Below are positions 1 to 26,304 of a stretch of DNA of 64,000 nt, in pieces. How positions within the stretch are numbered: the first letter of the stretch is position 1; the number at the start of each line of letters is the position of its first letter. The notes under the pieces are model-generated. The model was not told the DNA's origin and did no database searches. It was given only the letters and a program-made list of their open reading frames with translations. The translations under genes were made by a program, and so were the position numbers. Source of the DNA: Talpa occidentalis (taxonomy: Eukaryota > Chordata > Mammalia > Eulipotyphla > Talpidae); NCBI RefSeq assembly GCF_014898055.3, contig NW_023601322.1, positions 66,430,740 to 66,494,739 of the forward strand, in the 5' to 3' direction.

Positions 1-957
1 AGAAAACCAAACCAATGGTTTAGAGAAAGGGAAAATGTGGGACAACTTCAGCTACTTCCATGGCCAAAAATATTGACCTTGTAAATAGACACACTGAATT
101 CCACCAAATAAATGAGTGACTGGATGAATAAATAAATGAATGAATGTGAGCCAGGCTTCCTCTGGGTGGTTCTTTCACTGTGAGAACAGTTCGATCCTGG
201 AGTCACCCAAAAATGCTGAATACATAACAAGGCCAATCAACACAGTCAGCTGCTGAATATTCATGCACAGATGATGCTCACAGTCAATATGTTTGACTTT
301 TGTGTTTACTGATAGATTTTCAAATTCACTGTGTAAACCAAAAGTCTAAAAAAAAAGGAGGAAAAAACAGAAAAGAAACTTGTGTTGTGAGCATGCACTA
401 CTTCTGGATAAGACTGGCAGGGAAAAATACTTTCACTAAAAAAGTTTCCACTGCTTATCTGAAATTCAAACTTAACTGGGCACCCTGTATTTTTATTTGC
501 TAAATCTGGAGACCCATTTTGGGGCCTGTATCTCAGTGTCTCTGTAGAGGAGAGGGCTGAGGACAGTGGCAGGTGACATGCTCACACTTGGAAATAAGAG
601 GAAGGAAAACCAAAGGGGAAATCAGAGAAGGCAACAGGAGAGTCTGCAGAAATCTGGAGGGAGAACCAGGTGTGCTCAGAGTATCTGCTGAAAGTGACAC
701 AGGGATGTGGAGTGTGGAGAGCAGGAGGAAGCTCGGTTATAAAGGCCTGATGGCTGTAGGCTTGGCCCTTACAAATTTGCTGGTGCTTCAAAGAAGCATT
801 AAATCAGTGGTTCTAGGTGTGGTTGGGGTGGAGCTGGGTGTGTGTCCAAATGACCTATGGAAAGATCAGAACTGAAATCGACATGCTGGAAGTAACCACT
901 TCCCCTCTGAGGGTTTGAAGCAGGAAGTTTCCCAAGTCTGCTGCTTGGGGGAGTCTG

Positions 958-1260
958 CTCCTTAGATTCTGCTGCTTGCTGGAGCAGAGAAGTTGCTGGG
1001 TGTACTGCACTGCTTGTTCACAGTGGTAGCAATGGCTACCTTGACCCGAATAATAAAGAATGCTTGTGCTATGGTGGATGGGATAGCAAGTTTCCTCATA
1101 CGAACTGTATAAAACACTGCCATTTTTACTCCTGGGTACTCAGCCTTTTGGGAGCTATTCCACTGAGCCCACCGGTGTGACAAGTAAATCTCTCCACTTC
1201 TCTGAGTGCCATCTGATTTCTCTGGGAAATTGCCATAACAGGTTGACGAAGGATACATGT
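958..1260 (+). mobile_element. Possible endogenous retrovirus LTR remnant
   Basis: The plus strand shows an AATAAAG-type polyadenylation motif near 1050, followed by a stretch resembling an R/U5 region and ending near an ACA. No internal viral genes are present. A minus-strand open frame across it is most likely accidental. I cannot name the family, and it could be another kind of repeat or unique sequence. Confidence 0.3.
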
Positions 1261-2439
1261 ATGTACGACCCTCATCAACTCAGAACTTCCATGGCCCAAT
1301 ATGAAGGGGTGTGAACCCTTATCTTTGAATCACATACAGTGTTGTGAACCAATGTTACTGCAATTAAAAAAAAAGTATGTGGCCTAGTTTGGGAGTCATG
1401 TTGTAGTTACTAGAGAACAAAATAAATTATAAATATTTTCTTGCATTTTTCTTGAAAACCATGCATAGTTTACAACTCATTTGGAAGTCTTATCTTCAAC
1501 CTACTTCCTATATGGCCCTGCTGTTCCCTAGCTACTCCCTTCTTCAATCTCCAGCAATTTCTTTAATCATCAGCAATTTCCCTCCTCTCAACTAGCTATT
1601 TTCCCTTTTATTGTGTAGGTCAACCAAGGCTTTCTGTCCAGCAAAAGGGCCAGATCAACTTTCCCACTCCTGTCCCAATCATCTGAAAGATATTTGAAGT
1701 GGGGAGTTGGGGAGAATGGGACTGGCGATGACAAACTGTTCTTTGGCCTGTTGGGGGGAGGGAAAAGCACGAATGTTCTTGCCCCATCTCTGGTATTTTG
1801 AAAAGCTTCTCAAATGATTCTGACACCTATCCCTTTTTGAGAACTATCACTCTTAACCAAGTCTTTTCATGTCTTGAATATTTCTGTTTGGGACTTTCTC
1901 CCTGCAATGTGCATTCCTTCTGCACTGGGCCCAGAGAGACAGATGTTGACATCTGTCATCTGTCCCAACAAAGACCACAAAAGGCTGTGCCATGAGCAGG
2001 TAACCCAGGATATCCACCCGCGTCCCCCGTCGAGATGCCTGGCCAAGTTGGCTCTAACTTCAAGATCTTCCTTTAAAAAAGAGGTGAACTGAGGTGGTCC
2101 TTCCTGAATGGTCTTGAGGGGTGGAAGCTTCCCAGCATCATCAAAGCTGCCTTGGTGGTGGCAGTGGGACATTCACGAGGCTCCCTGGGTGTGGGCAGCA
2201 AACCCAGTTGAATACTCACTGTGTGGCCGTGATCACAGCCTTCATCCCACTGGCCTGTGTGTCCCCGCAAATGTCAGAGTCCCACTTTGCTGGTCTGACC
2301 CCTCAGGTTCCTCAGGACTCCGGGCATTTTGAAAAGATCCTCTGACCCTTACTCTCCCACTTCATCTCCACCAAGGACCAAGTGGGAATGACTCCAAAGT
2401 TGATAGTAAATGAGGCATCCCAGTACCACCCTCAAAGCT

Positions 2440-3000
2440 GCCTTTTTTTTATTAAATTTTTTTCCCACTACCACATCACCCATGAACCCTTACCACAGTG
2501 CTCTTTCCACCCCTGTTATAACACTTCTCCCTGCTGCTCCCCTGCTGTATGCTTCAGATCTATAGTTTGCCTGCAAGTTTTGCCTTTTTTTTTTTTTGAC
2601 CCTTTGTTCGGTTTCCCGAAATTTCTCCTATAAATGAAACCATCCATTTTTTTTCCTTCTGACTTATTTCATTGAGCATAATCCCTTCTAGCTCCATATA
2701 TGTCACTGTGAATGGCATGAGTTTATCTTTATCTTTTTGATCACTGGGTAGTATTCCATTGTGTATATATACCACATCTTCTTGATTTAGTCATCTGTTT
2801 TGGGGCTTTTAGGTTGTAAATACTGCTGCAATAAACACAGGAGTGCAGGTTTCCTTTCGAATTAATGTTTTTGTGTCTTTGGGTAGATTTCTAGGAGTGG
2901 AATTGCTGGGTCATATAGTAATTTGAGGAACCTAGACACAGTATGCCATAGTGTTTGGACCAGTTTGCATTCCCACCAGCAGTATAAGAGGGTTCTTTTT
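2440..3000 (-). mobile_element. L1 LINE 3'-end fragment
   Basis: The plus strand carries the antisense form of the well-known L1 3' region: the block around 2750 reading tattccattgtgtatatata, then a caataaacac block near 2830 and ggaattgctgggtcatat near 2900. The element therefore lies on the minus strand. It is short, 5'-truncated and mutated, so it is an inactive fossil. Confidence 0.8.
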
Positions 3001-3440
3001 CTCCACACCTTGCCACAAAGCTTCGCTTTTCTAAGAAATATTTTGGATTTGAGAGAGACAGTCCTCAGCTATTTCAAACCTATTTCAGACTACCTCTGTT
3101 ACTTGAATACTATTTTCAAAACTTGGGGGATGAAAGCTCTCCAGAAAAAAACCTAGTGACAGCTTCAATCACCCCTAGACATGTGGCTGCTGAAGAGCAA
3201 CTGACCCTACAGCCAGAAGGGAGAGAAAATTGCTAGATGGAGACCTAATTCCCAAAGGTAATCACCTCTCAAAAGTCAGGTGCCTTGTTTTCTGGCTTTG
3301 GATTCTTAAAGGGTTGTCTCAGTTTCATACATCCAAGGTGACTAACACAAACACAAACAATCAAAACCACCTCTGAAATCCACTTTCAAACTCTCATGAC
3401 CCGAGTCCACCTTTTGTATCCATGGTCCCAGTGAAATTAA

Positions 3441-3487
3441 CACACACACACACACACACACACCACAAACCACACACACCACACACA
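3441..3487. repeat. (CA)n microsatellite
   Basis: An uninterrupted CA run of about 23 bases is followed by interrupted CA-rich sequence. A TG/TATG-rich tract continues to about 3560. Confidence 0.95.
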
Positions 3488-6249
3488 GTATGTATGTAAC
3501 AGTATATGTATGAATATATGCATGTGCGTGTATGTATAGTGTCTATATGTGTGTGTATATAAGCTCATAAATTCCCTAATTCCTTCTGTGGACATTGGGC
3601 CATATTAGGTTTCCTAGGAGAAACAACTGTCATGTGTGCACAGCTACCTCCATCATGCACTTCTTTGCCCACAGGCCTGGAGCTATGGACATGCGTGATT
3701 TCAGGCACCCAACACCCTGCCTCTGTCTTTTCTCTGCCTTTGGCCACCAGATGGCATTCTGGAAACATTCTCAGCACCAGGGTTTTCTGCACCAAAGCTC
3801 CCCCGCATGTCTCATAACTGGCCTGGCTCCCTTCTCTCTGTTCCCTCCCAATCCACTTTTCATGGGCTTTCTGGAGGGCCAAGCTGTGGTTGTGGACATA
3901 AGAGCTAGCCCTCTTTACTGAGCTTCCTCGCCCCAATAGTTGGTGTGATAGTGGCACAGGACGGAGCAGGAAAAGCACTCAGGATGAGGCCCAGCATGTC
4001 GCTGTTGTTCTGTCATTATGATCAGAGCCTTTCAAGACCTGCCCAGGCTTTCAGAACAAGGTCTGAATTCTCTGTCCTCCTCCACACAGGGTCCCTGCTG
4101 GTGTTCTCGGCCCACCTCCCTCCTCTCTACTATCCACACGGACCCCCTTGCAGCGCAGTAAGGAACCAGCTTGCCTATCTCTAGTCTCTGTCCACAGTTT
4201 TCTCCACTGCCTTCTTCTTGAAAATTCCTCTATCCTGCAGGATTCAGCTGGGTACCCTTTGCGCAAAATCACCCCTGGAGATCCCCAGGCCTGAAACCAG
4301 AGCTACTCTGCTGGGCCCACTTCTTTCCTTTCCTAGAATGCAAGTGTCTTAGGGGGTCACTTTGTTTTGCTCACTGCCTTGAACATGGTAGGATAAGTAA
4401 GGCCTCACCCCGAGGCTGCCCTGATGGCTGACTGTCACCGGAGTGCAAGGAGGCTCTGGCACTTCTCTGAGCTCTGAGAAACTTAGCAGTCAGGGGCCTG
4501 GGCCCCGTGCTGTTTCCCCAAAGCCTGGCCAGCGCCTGGTCCAAGCCTGAGCTGGAGGAGCCCTGGGAAATGAGCTTTCATGATCAAGGCAGCAGAGAAA
4601 AAAGAAAAGGAGAAAATGCTAGACCATCTTTGCCATTTGCAAAGGAAGACTAAAAACCTGGGAAACAAGTGGCAGTCTCATATAGTGAGAGTTTTCTCTG
4701 CACCAGGCACCGTGCTACATGCTTAAACGCATCATCTCATTGAATTTTTGCCACAAATTTGTGAGATGGAGGACAGCGACACTCTATAAAGAAGGAAGAT
4801 GAGACCCCAGAGGGCTTAAGTGACTTGTTTAGTGTCTCAGAGCTTGAGGTTCTGTCTCCAGAGCCATGTTCCAAGGCCCTGGGGATTCAGGCCCTTGGTC
4901 TGATTCAATGGGCATCAGGATGGAAGTCGGGAAATCTCCAGGAATGGAATGGGGTGAAAGAATAGCATTGTGGGAAAGGAAAATCAGAGGGAAGGGGACA
5001 TGTAGATGGTTCTTGGGCCTGGGGGTTCACTCGGCCAGCCCAGTGCTAAAAGTCACAGGCCTCCATGCCAACAGGCCCTGACTTATATCCAAATGGAGCA
5101 CTACTGCCCAGGGACTGAGCTACAAACACCCATCTAGGGGAAACTGGTCCTTAATTCCCTTAACTTCAAGTGCTTTACAAACCTCTGGACTTGACCTCAA
5201 TGTAGGGGCTGGGAGACTGCTGGGGCAGCAAATGGAGGAGGGACATAAGAAGTAGCAAGCCACCTTGCAGACCACCCAAGCAAACTCCCACTCGTCCCCT
5301 TTCTGGGCCCCACCTCTGCAAGGAGGTGAATGGGAGGGTGGGCATACCTTGACTTACCTAGGAGGAGTGTTGGGGGCAGCATAGGAGTTATCACTCATGG
5401 GACTCCATCACAAACGGCAGTGGGGAGAGAAGAATTGCAGGAAGGGAGGGAAAAGGAGAGGAAGGAGTGGGAGAGAGAAAAATATAAAAACCTCCAAGAC
5501 TCAGGAGTGGGAGGCTGGGGGATTCCCCCAGACAGGGGCTCAGACTAGACCAGATGCAGAGAACAATGGGCCTGGAGCTGGGGGAGCCAGGAGGGAAGGG
5601 AAGGGAAGTCCCGAGACCAGGTCAGAGGGAAATTCTTGCACTTCAGGAGCTGAGGCAATGGGCACCACATCGAGTCAGTGTGGGGCCGAGACTGGCACAG
5701 CACCAGCGTGAGAAACCAGGGTAGTCATAAGGTAGGATGAGCAGAGAGGCTCACAATACCCACCTCACAATATCATTGCCAGGCCCAGCCCTTTGTGCAT
5801 CATTTCATTCCAACCTCTCAATTTCCTGTAGAGAGCTGTTAGTCCCTTCCTGCTCTAAAGATGTGGGGACGGAGGCTCAGAGAGGCTGGGTGATTTGTCC
5901 CACGTGACCCAGCTTTGCAGAGTCAGGATTAGAACCCAAGCGGTTTTGACTTTGTGCTCGCTTTATCACAGCTCCTTCCCAGTGAGACAAAAATGGGTGA
6001 ACCAAGACCGAAGGCAAGCAAGTATGGGGAAAAGACAGGAACAGGCAAGGAATAGTGGGGGAAATAATGGCAAAGAGAACTGAGGGAAGGAAGAGAGTCA
6101 GGGAGCATGACCTGCCCAGGACAGATCCCAGCCTCAGTGTGGCCAGGCAGGGTTCTCTGCTCACTTGGCCACACAGGGCCTCCCTTTCCCTCAGCGGCTG
6201 CCTTGCCGTGTGGACAGCACCTTCCCATCAGGCTGCCCCGGAGCCCTGG

Positions 6250-6736
6250 CGCATCCTCCTCAGCACAGGCCACTCCGCTTCACAGGAAATGCTCTTCCTC
6301 TAATTGGCATTGAAACTCACAGCCCTCCCTTTTCCTGTAGGTGGGGTTTCCATAGGAAAAAGCTGCTTCTCTGTTTCCCCAGCCCAGCAACTGTTTGGAA
6401 GTCAGATCCCCACATCCTGCTCTACTGGATCAAGTCCCCCCTTGACCGGCTCTTGTACATCATTTGCCGAAGTGAGCCAGTGGGTTCCCCTTTGCAGGAT
6501 CTCCCCCGGCAATTTCCCTTCACCCGCGCTTGGATCTCTCAGATCTCTTCAGATGAAGATGGCCTTGCCTGGGAATCCTGCTAGTACCATCATTATCTAA
6601 CCATGGGACAGGGCTGTGCCCACAGGTCTGGGGGCAGGAGAACGGGGTTAATCAACGCCCCCCAGAAACACTGGAGGACTTGCCCAGCCTTTGAAGAACT
6701 CTAGCAGTTTCTGAATCTAGCTCACTGGCGGTAAGC
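6250..6736 (+). promoter_or_regulatory. Putative PCDH12 promoter / 5' UTR region
   Basis: This is the sequence directly upstream of the PCDH12 start. It has several GGAA/TTCC cores (for example near 6280-6300 and 6330-6360), the type of site bound by ETS factors that drive endothelial genes. There is no CpG island and no clear TATA box. Several upstream ATGs would form upstream reading frames if transcription starts early in this stretch. The transcription start is not determined, and the ETS link is inferred from motif and known expression. Confidence 0.35.
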
Positions 6737-19843
<13,107 letters not shown>

Positions 19844-20194
19844 ACATCCTGGGACATGAACTGGCTTCTAAAATCCTTGAACTCACTGGCCAGAGGTGAC
19901 CCAAGAAATTTGGGGTGATCATGTTGCCCCACAGAGGGTGGCAGGGGTCCAGGACTAACAACTGGCTGAGCAAAGCAGCCAGCCCTGGGCTGTCTCTGCC
20001 TGTGAACTTTTTGGAAAACGAAGTGTCTGTGGCTAAGATTAAGTGTTTGCTGGCAAAACACACATGAAGGGTGAAGCGTCAGTCCTCTGGCGGAATTATG
20101 CCAAGGAATGTCACAAGCAGGGAAGGATGGTTTATTGCATTCTGGAGGATGGGGGCTGGATTCTGGAGTACCAGGAAAAGCTCACTGACTTACT

Positions 20195-20200
20195 AATAAA
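20195..20200 (+). terminator. Candidate PCDH12 polyadenylation signal
   Basis: AATAAA lies about 350 nt after the stop codon, with a TG-rich stretch (tgtagtttgttctcctgttt) starting about 8 nt downstream. It is the first canonical hexamer after the stop that I noticed. Its use is inferred. Confidence 0.4.
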
Positions 20201-20434
20201 GGAAAAGCTGTAGTTTGTTCTCCTGTTTGCACCTGTTAAGGGGGAGGAAGGAAGAACAACAGAGAGGGTTGTCATTCCATCTCCAACAAGACCTTGCCAG
20301 GTCTGAACAGGAGTCAGGCAAGTTGGAGTGTTGCTAGGTATGCAGTAATGGACACACATGCCCTTGACCCCACACGTCTACTGCTGCATTCTCTAATACT
20401 CTAACACTCAACTGGAAAATTAGGGCTAGGAAAA

Positions 20435-20665
20435 GAATGACTGTTTAGAGTGCATTTACACCAGCCAGGCACTGGGTTTTACAATAGGATTTAATTTCCC
20501 AACAACACTGGGAAGGAGGTGTAATTATCCCCATTTCACAGACAAGGACATGAGGCTTGAAAAGGCTGAGTGTCTTGCCCAAAGATCAAGTAGAGAGTAG
20601 AAACAGAGGCAGCACTTGGAGCCAGCCTTGTCTAATACCAGAACCCATGCTTTTGACCTTGACAC
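20435..20665 (-). mobile_element. MIR SINE fossil
   Basis: It holds 'aattatccccatttcacaga' and then 'caaggacatgaggcttgaaa', followed by a 'cttgcccaaagatcaagtag' block, the reverse of the MIR 3' half. Confidence 0.7.
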
Positions 20666-22344
20666 TAAGCTGCCTGGCAAGGCAAAGCAAGGCAAAATCC
20701 CCGTAGGTGAACTTTTGCCAGTAGTAGACTTGCCTGACCTCCTCTCAAAAAACAATATTTAAAAGAATACTTCCAAAGCCTGTCAGGCCTGTGTGGCTCT
20801 GCACATCTAAGAACAAAAGGCACATGGATTTGACCTAATGCAGGCCTGGGCTTCTGCAGGCTCCTGTCCTTCCCCACAAGCAGTCCTCCAGGGACAGAAG
20901 TCCTCTTTGTAGACCCACTGTTTGTGAGTAAAACTTTCTCTGTCACAACAGGTTCAGGCCTGTGAATTCAATCCAAGAGGACAGTGCGTGAACTGAGTCT
21001 ATGAAATCGACACTGACAGCATCAAACCTTCCAGGGGAGAAAAGAGTGAGAGACAGCAAATACTTTCCCAATGCTCAGATTTATACTAATTTTCCTGGAA
21101 AATTCCAAGCTGTAATTCAGCTAGCTTCTCAATAGTTTGGGGTTCTGGATTCCTCTCTGTGCTCTTCTTTTTGTCCTTTTTTGGAGCTCAGCACTCATGT
21201 TCACTATCCACAGAAATGGGCTAATCATACTCCCTACCAGGGATCGTGAAAGCCATATTAACTTGGAATGCAGTGTGGCATCGTTAGTCCGTTATTTCAC
21301 CTTACAGATGAGGAAAATAAGGCCCCCCAAAGTTAAGAGCTTTAGGGGCAGAGTCCCTAGGCCTCTGATTGTCTCACTCCAGGCAAGAGTGATCCCCTTA
21401 TGAGATCTCTGATTTTCACACTACAGGGTGCCCAAGTCAGAGAGGCCAGGTGCTGGCACAAAGCGATGCTTGAACCATACTTGAATGGATGGATGAATAA
21501 ATGAATGAATGATGCATGGGGAAATAAATGCTTCAGAGCTCCCTTTTATTTATATTGGAGCTCCAGGTAAGACTTCATTAGAAAAATAAATGGTTCCATT
21601 ATGTGAAAGCAAAGTCTGAAAACCACAGCACAAGAGCCAAAAGTGCTGATTCCCCGATTACTTGTGGCTTCATATGCAGAGTAGAGGGGGGCATGGAGGA
21701 TGGGGAGAAGTGTGTAAGCTGGGGAGTGGGGGGTGACCTAAGGGACCGGGAACCACGGCTGGCTGCACTGGCTCACCCATCACTCTAGTTCAAACATCCG
21801 ACAGCTGTCATTCCGGGTAAACTGTATATAGGTATTGTGCTAGGCAGTAGACACAACGTTCTCGTCATTCTCAAAGGAACACATGACCTATGAAAGGTTA
21901 TGCTGCACAGCTCTAAGTCCCTATCTAAACCTCCACAGACGTGAGCAATTTGAGTCATAAGGAGGCTGAATATTTTATAGCCAAGCAATTGGTAAGACAG
22001 AAAGAGCTGACAACTTGCCCAAAGCCACATGGCAGGTTTGTGGCAGGGCTGGGATCTGAATCTGGGAGTTAGTATGAGGTTCTTTCTAATATATCAAAGG
22101 TTCCTGACCTTGGTTGGGCTTCAGGATCTATGAATCTGCTGAACTGCATGCCAAATTGGGAGGAAGTGCATTTTTCTAGGGGAAAGAATCAGTGTTTTCA
22201 TCAGATTCTCAAAGGGGTCTGTGCCCAAAATAAGATTAAGGACTACTGCAATCCGCTAGAAGGGTCCTCAGTTCTGCCTTCCCTGCAGAGCCTGGAGAAA
22301 GCATGCGCAAAGCTGTTCAACTAATCTTTGATCAGGGCAGGGGT

Positions 22345-22360
22345 ATGTGTGTGTGTGTGT
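22345..22360. repeat. Short (TG)n microsatellite
   Basis: About seven TG units, in the PCDH12-DELE1 intergenic gap. Confidence 0.85.
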
Positions 22361-25300
22361 TTTGGCATTCTTGCCTGCACTATGCAACACCCCTCTAGCA
22401 TGCTGAAGCCATCCCTTCCCCAATAACAGACTGAGAGTGAGACCATGTATATGGTGACAGAACTGAGTGTACTGAACAGGAAGGTTACAGAAACTTCCCG
22501 ATATCTGCCAAGATGTCAAAGCTGAGACTTTGGACATGCTCAAAACATTTTCCTCCAAGATGGGCTCTGTCCCCTGGAGACTGAGGGAACAGGCAAGCCA
22601 GCGAGCACTCAGTTAAATATCGTCTTAATTTGGAAAGCACAGAGGGACATTTTTTACCAGTAGTCAGCTGTTCCCCAGCACCAGGAGTGCAATACAGTGC
22701 TTGCTGGAGCCTGGGGGCAGCTCAGAGATTGACAGGCAGCCTGCCCATCTGTCACCAGCTGACCCTACCTCTCACTGGCTGAAATAAGAGTGAGATGGCA
22801 ACCACTACCCTAGGGACCCTGGAGAGAACCAAAACCCAAAAAGAACACAGGAGGGGTAAGGAAGAATGTTAGCACAGGCTCAGCCTGGCACATAGATGTA
22901 CCTAGAAAACAGCTGTGTTTTCCAGTCCCTAGCAAGTATTGGGTACATGGTAATGGGTGGGGGGAGGAGTGAGGCATGATGGAAACATTCATTCGAAGAA
23001 CATTTTGCATGTATTGAAAAATTACATATCAGAAGCAGCACTAAGAACAGCAGTGGGTGGGGGAAGGATATAGAGAATCATTCATTCACTCAACAACTAT
23101 TTAAGGCATAAATTGGGTAGGCTTGGTGCTGGGCGTTGGGTAAAGAGGGGGTGATGCGCAGAATCATTCATTCATTGACTAAATATTTACTGAACATCTA
23201 CTAAGTGCCCCTGTAGAGTATTGGCATTGGTGATACAACAAATATCATAGTCTCAAGGATCCCTGAGCCCCACAGGGTCTCTGGATGAAGAAACTGAGGC
23301 AGCGGAGCCTTGCACAAAGGTTTCATTACCAAGGAGGCCAGGCCCCAAACCCCGGATCATCCAACATCCTGACCCAAGCTGGCCCTGCTGACAGGGGCCA
23401 CCTCCCTGTCTTCCCTTCACATTTCCTTTCAGGGCACATGAGTCATTAGTAACGGAATTTTAATGGCACAAGCACAGCAGTTCCTGGGTCTGCCGATGAG
23501 CCCATCCCATGGGGCTATTTGGAGACCGCAGCGACTGAGAGCCAAGGATTTTTGGTCCTTTGACAACATTCTTGCATGACTTTTCTATCCTTCCCTCTCC
23601 ACAAGGAGAGTTTAAAAATATCCCACCTCCACCTTTGGTACCCCAAATTGAATCAGTACTTAAGTTGAAATGACTCAGTGGGAGGGAGAACCCCCTGTGG
23701 CCACCACCACAGGAGGCCCAGTGTCCCCGGACTGTCTGAACTGCTCCTGGACCCCCTGGCAGGGGCAAGGGAAAGAGGAAATATGAGAATCCAAAGTAAC
23801 AACAGAAGGGGAAGCAGCCGGGTAGCCGGGCTCCACGGGAGGGCAGGAAGTGCCCCTGGAAGGTCCACAGGCAATCTGCAGGGAGCTGGGCTCTGCTCCA
23901 GGGAAGGAGACGGGAAGCGTTGGGTTAATCAAGTTCTTTACTGCAGGACTTCTTGGAACCTTGAATATGCTGATGTGAATTGTAAATCTATAAAAAGGGG
24001 ATGTCTAGTGCAGTGTTTCCCAAACTTATTTGACCACAGAAACCTTTCTCTCTCTCTCTCTCTTTCCACAGAGATTAGTGCATTGCACAGCTTAAAAACC
24101 TAAGCTTTAACCAATGTCTGTATTGAGCCTCTACCTGCATGGGGCCTTGTGCTAAGTGCCTCGGCTACTGGAATACAAAGACGACAAGATTCCTGGTGCT
24201 GAGGAGTCTTCTGTGGGAGGCAGTGACTCAACGGAACCAGTAGGGATGAAGCCACCGTGCAGGGCAGAGGGTAGGGGAGGCCCTGGAGCTAGAGGAAACA
24301 CATGGGCCCCACTGGTTAAGAGGGAGGTGTGGGACCACGAGAGGTTGGGGTGGGGGGTGGGCAGGAAAGAGGCAAATGTGGACAACTAGCCCTTCTCCCG
24401 CGGTACTCCCACCTTTGAACTCCTCAAGCCAGGAGGTCCTTCCCATCTGAAGGGTCACTAGGGGGTTTGGTCTTCAGTGCCTTGCACCCCCATCCCCACC
24501 CCCAACCACGCCTATGCTATTGAACTTGGGCAAACATCCAGAAGCCAGGGAACAGCTATTCACAAATTCAGTAATTGGAGTCATTAGCGTTGACTCAGAA
24601 ATCATTTTTTTCTAAGTCTCTCTCGGAGAAGCTTTTAAGACCCTTTAAATTGGTTAATGGAGAGTTTAGAGATGAGGATGGAGCCTCGGCTTTTAGTTCT
24701 CCCTGCTCATCTTCCTGGCTCTCCCCAACACACTCAAGGGCAAGAGTGATGAGATAATCCAATATCTGTTTTATTAAACTCCTATACATTTCTGGCACAC
24801 CCATCAGAGATGAAGATCTCAGAACCCCCCTCCCTTGCTTCCAGACTCCAGGTGCTCAATCTCCATTTACTCTCTCACATCGGCAGGATGATAATAACGC
24901 TTTCATATAAAGTGGCAGTGTGAACCGGTGCAAGAGAGCCCTGGGCCAAGAGGCCTGGGACCTTTCCTGGCCTGGTGACTCACAAAGCCACATAACCATG
25001 GGCATCACGCAGCCTCCTCAGGCCACAGTGAGTACCAAGATCCTTTCCCCAGCAAAATGCCCCCCATCAGACACCACCACCCTTGATCTACAACTAAGCA
25101 AACAACGCAGAGTTGGGTCAGTGCTTCAAGGGGCTGCTGCCAGAACCTGGGTCTTCATGCATTTTCCTCTTTACAGTGCTAGGGCAGGGGTTTAAGGTTC
25201 TTTGGGAAGATGGGTGGTAGCTGGCCTCTTCTTTGGGACTCACATTGTCGTGTCTCTCTGAGAACCCAGACTCCCGCTTTAGGACTGAAGTAAAAGGGTC

Positions 25301-25909
25301 TGAAAAGTGAAGCACATACATCAGGCATTTAGGAAAGAAACTCCTTCCTGCCAGATCAAAGGGTAAAAGGAGATGATCACGAACCCATTGGGGAGGAAGC
25401 AGTGAAGGTGGGAGCTGGTCTTGGGGACCACCTGATTCAGTATTTCCCAAGTACTACTTGTTCATGGAACCACTCTCATTATTTTTGGAGGATCTGTGTT
25501 CCCTTTTATATAATGTCACAATGTTTCTCTTTAAGTTGATTCACTGTTTTTAATATCTGTGAAACTAGAATATGCTAGTCACATTTTCACATTTGATATT
25601 AAATAAGTAACTGCTAAAATAAAAAATATTAATTCAAATACCACCCAAAATTCTCTTGTGAACCACTGAACACATATATATCCAATGTTGACAAAAAATA
25701 ACATTGGCTAAGACTGAGGAAGCTGAGGCATGGGGTGGGGAAAGGTATCCTCAGACAGAAGCTGAGGTGGGGAGCAGGGTCACTGGAACCTTCCATAGAG
25801 ATTTTCATGGGTCACTGAATAAATCTTTTTTGTGCACAGACCAGAAATGACTATAAATATATCCACCACTTATCTGTGAGCTCCCAACAGGAGGTAAAGG
25901 TCAAAGTCG

Positions 25910-25915
25910 TTTATT
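25910..25915 (-). terminator. Candidate DELE1 polyadenylation signal
   Basis: On the minus strand this reads CTAATAAACG, about 150 nt after the DELE1 stop, with a TG-rich stretch (tcctgttgggag) about 25 nt further on. A second AATAAA (minus strand, 25996-26001) lies only 65 nt after the stop. I prefer the distal one because of its downstream sequence; neither is proven. Confidence 0.4.
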
Positions 25916-26065
25916 AGCTATGCACTTAGTTGCTTGAGAATCTGAGTTCCCCCGAGGGGGATTTTTATCCCGGAAAGGAATACTGACACCCTATTTTTAT
26001 TGCCACTCAAATCCCATCCACCCATCCACATCCCAGTGAGAAAACAGTAACTATTCCATCTCACC

Positions 26066-26304
26066 TTAGCCAAAACCCAGTCTGACGAGATTCCTTTCCA
26101 AGGGGTAGGGGTGTGGGGCAATAGCCCTGCTGGGGGCTCCAGGGCTGGATCCTAGATGCCCACTTCTACAGAGGAGACCAAGGCTGCCTGTGCTTGAGGC
26201 ATGTGGGAGGTGTGAGGCTCCTGCCAGCAGGGTGTTCAGGCTGCAGAGGGACGGGCTGGAGAAGGACTTCAGTCCTGTAACTGCCAGGTCACTGGGTCCT
26301 GAGG
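26066..26304 (-). CDS. DELE1: DELE1 coding exon 12 (C-terminus)
   Basis: The acceptor ctccttgcag precedes CC TCA GGA. It encodes the conserved tail with the [16 protein letters not shown] block and the ending HPYPLER..VRLGFG, and stops at TAA 26068-26066. It is too short and too split to appear as a long ORF; it was found by matching the family C-terminus. Confidence 0.93.

Larger units (their letters stand above)
1..6300. other. Intergenic flank upstream of PCDH12
   Basis: I see no coding exon on either strand. Short open frames here show no family signature. In human the next gene on this side is RNF14, but I could not find its N-terminal coding exon. The stretch holds a possible LTR remnant (958-1260), an L1 3' fragment (2440-3000), a CA microsatellite (3441-3487) and otherwise unique or unrecognised sequence. 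Confidence 0.6.
19844..26065. other. PCDH12-DELE1 intergenic gap plus 3' UTRs
   Basis: The two genes end towards each other across 6.2 kb. I see no further coding exon. It has MIR fossils (best at 20435-20665), a TG run at 22345-22360, a CT run at 24044-24063, and unrecognised sequence. None of the young SINEs fall in it. Confidence 0.65.

Noticed and set aside
962..1258. 98-codon minus-strand open frame
   Set aside because: It shows no family motif, no splice context, and overlaps a stretch that looks like an LTR remnant.
3441..3560. CRISPR-like short regular repeats
   Set aside because: They are ordinary CA/TG microsatellites without spacers; the genome is mammalian.
1..6300. Search for RNF14 exons, expected by synteny
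   Set aside because: I found no stretch resembling its coding start on the minus strand; the gene probably lies beyond the window edge.
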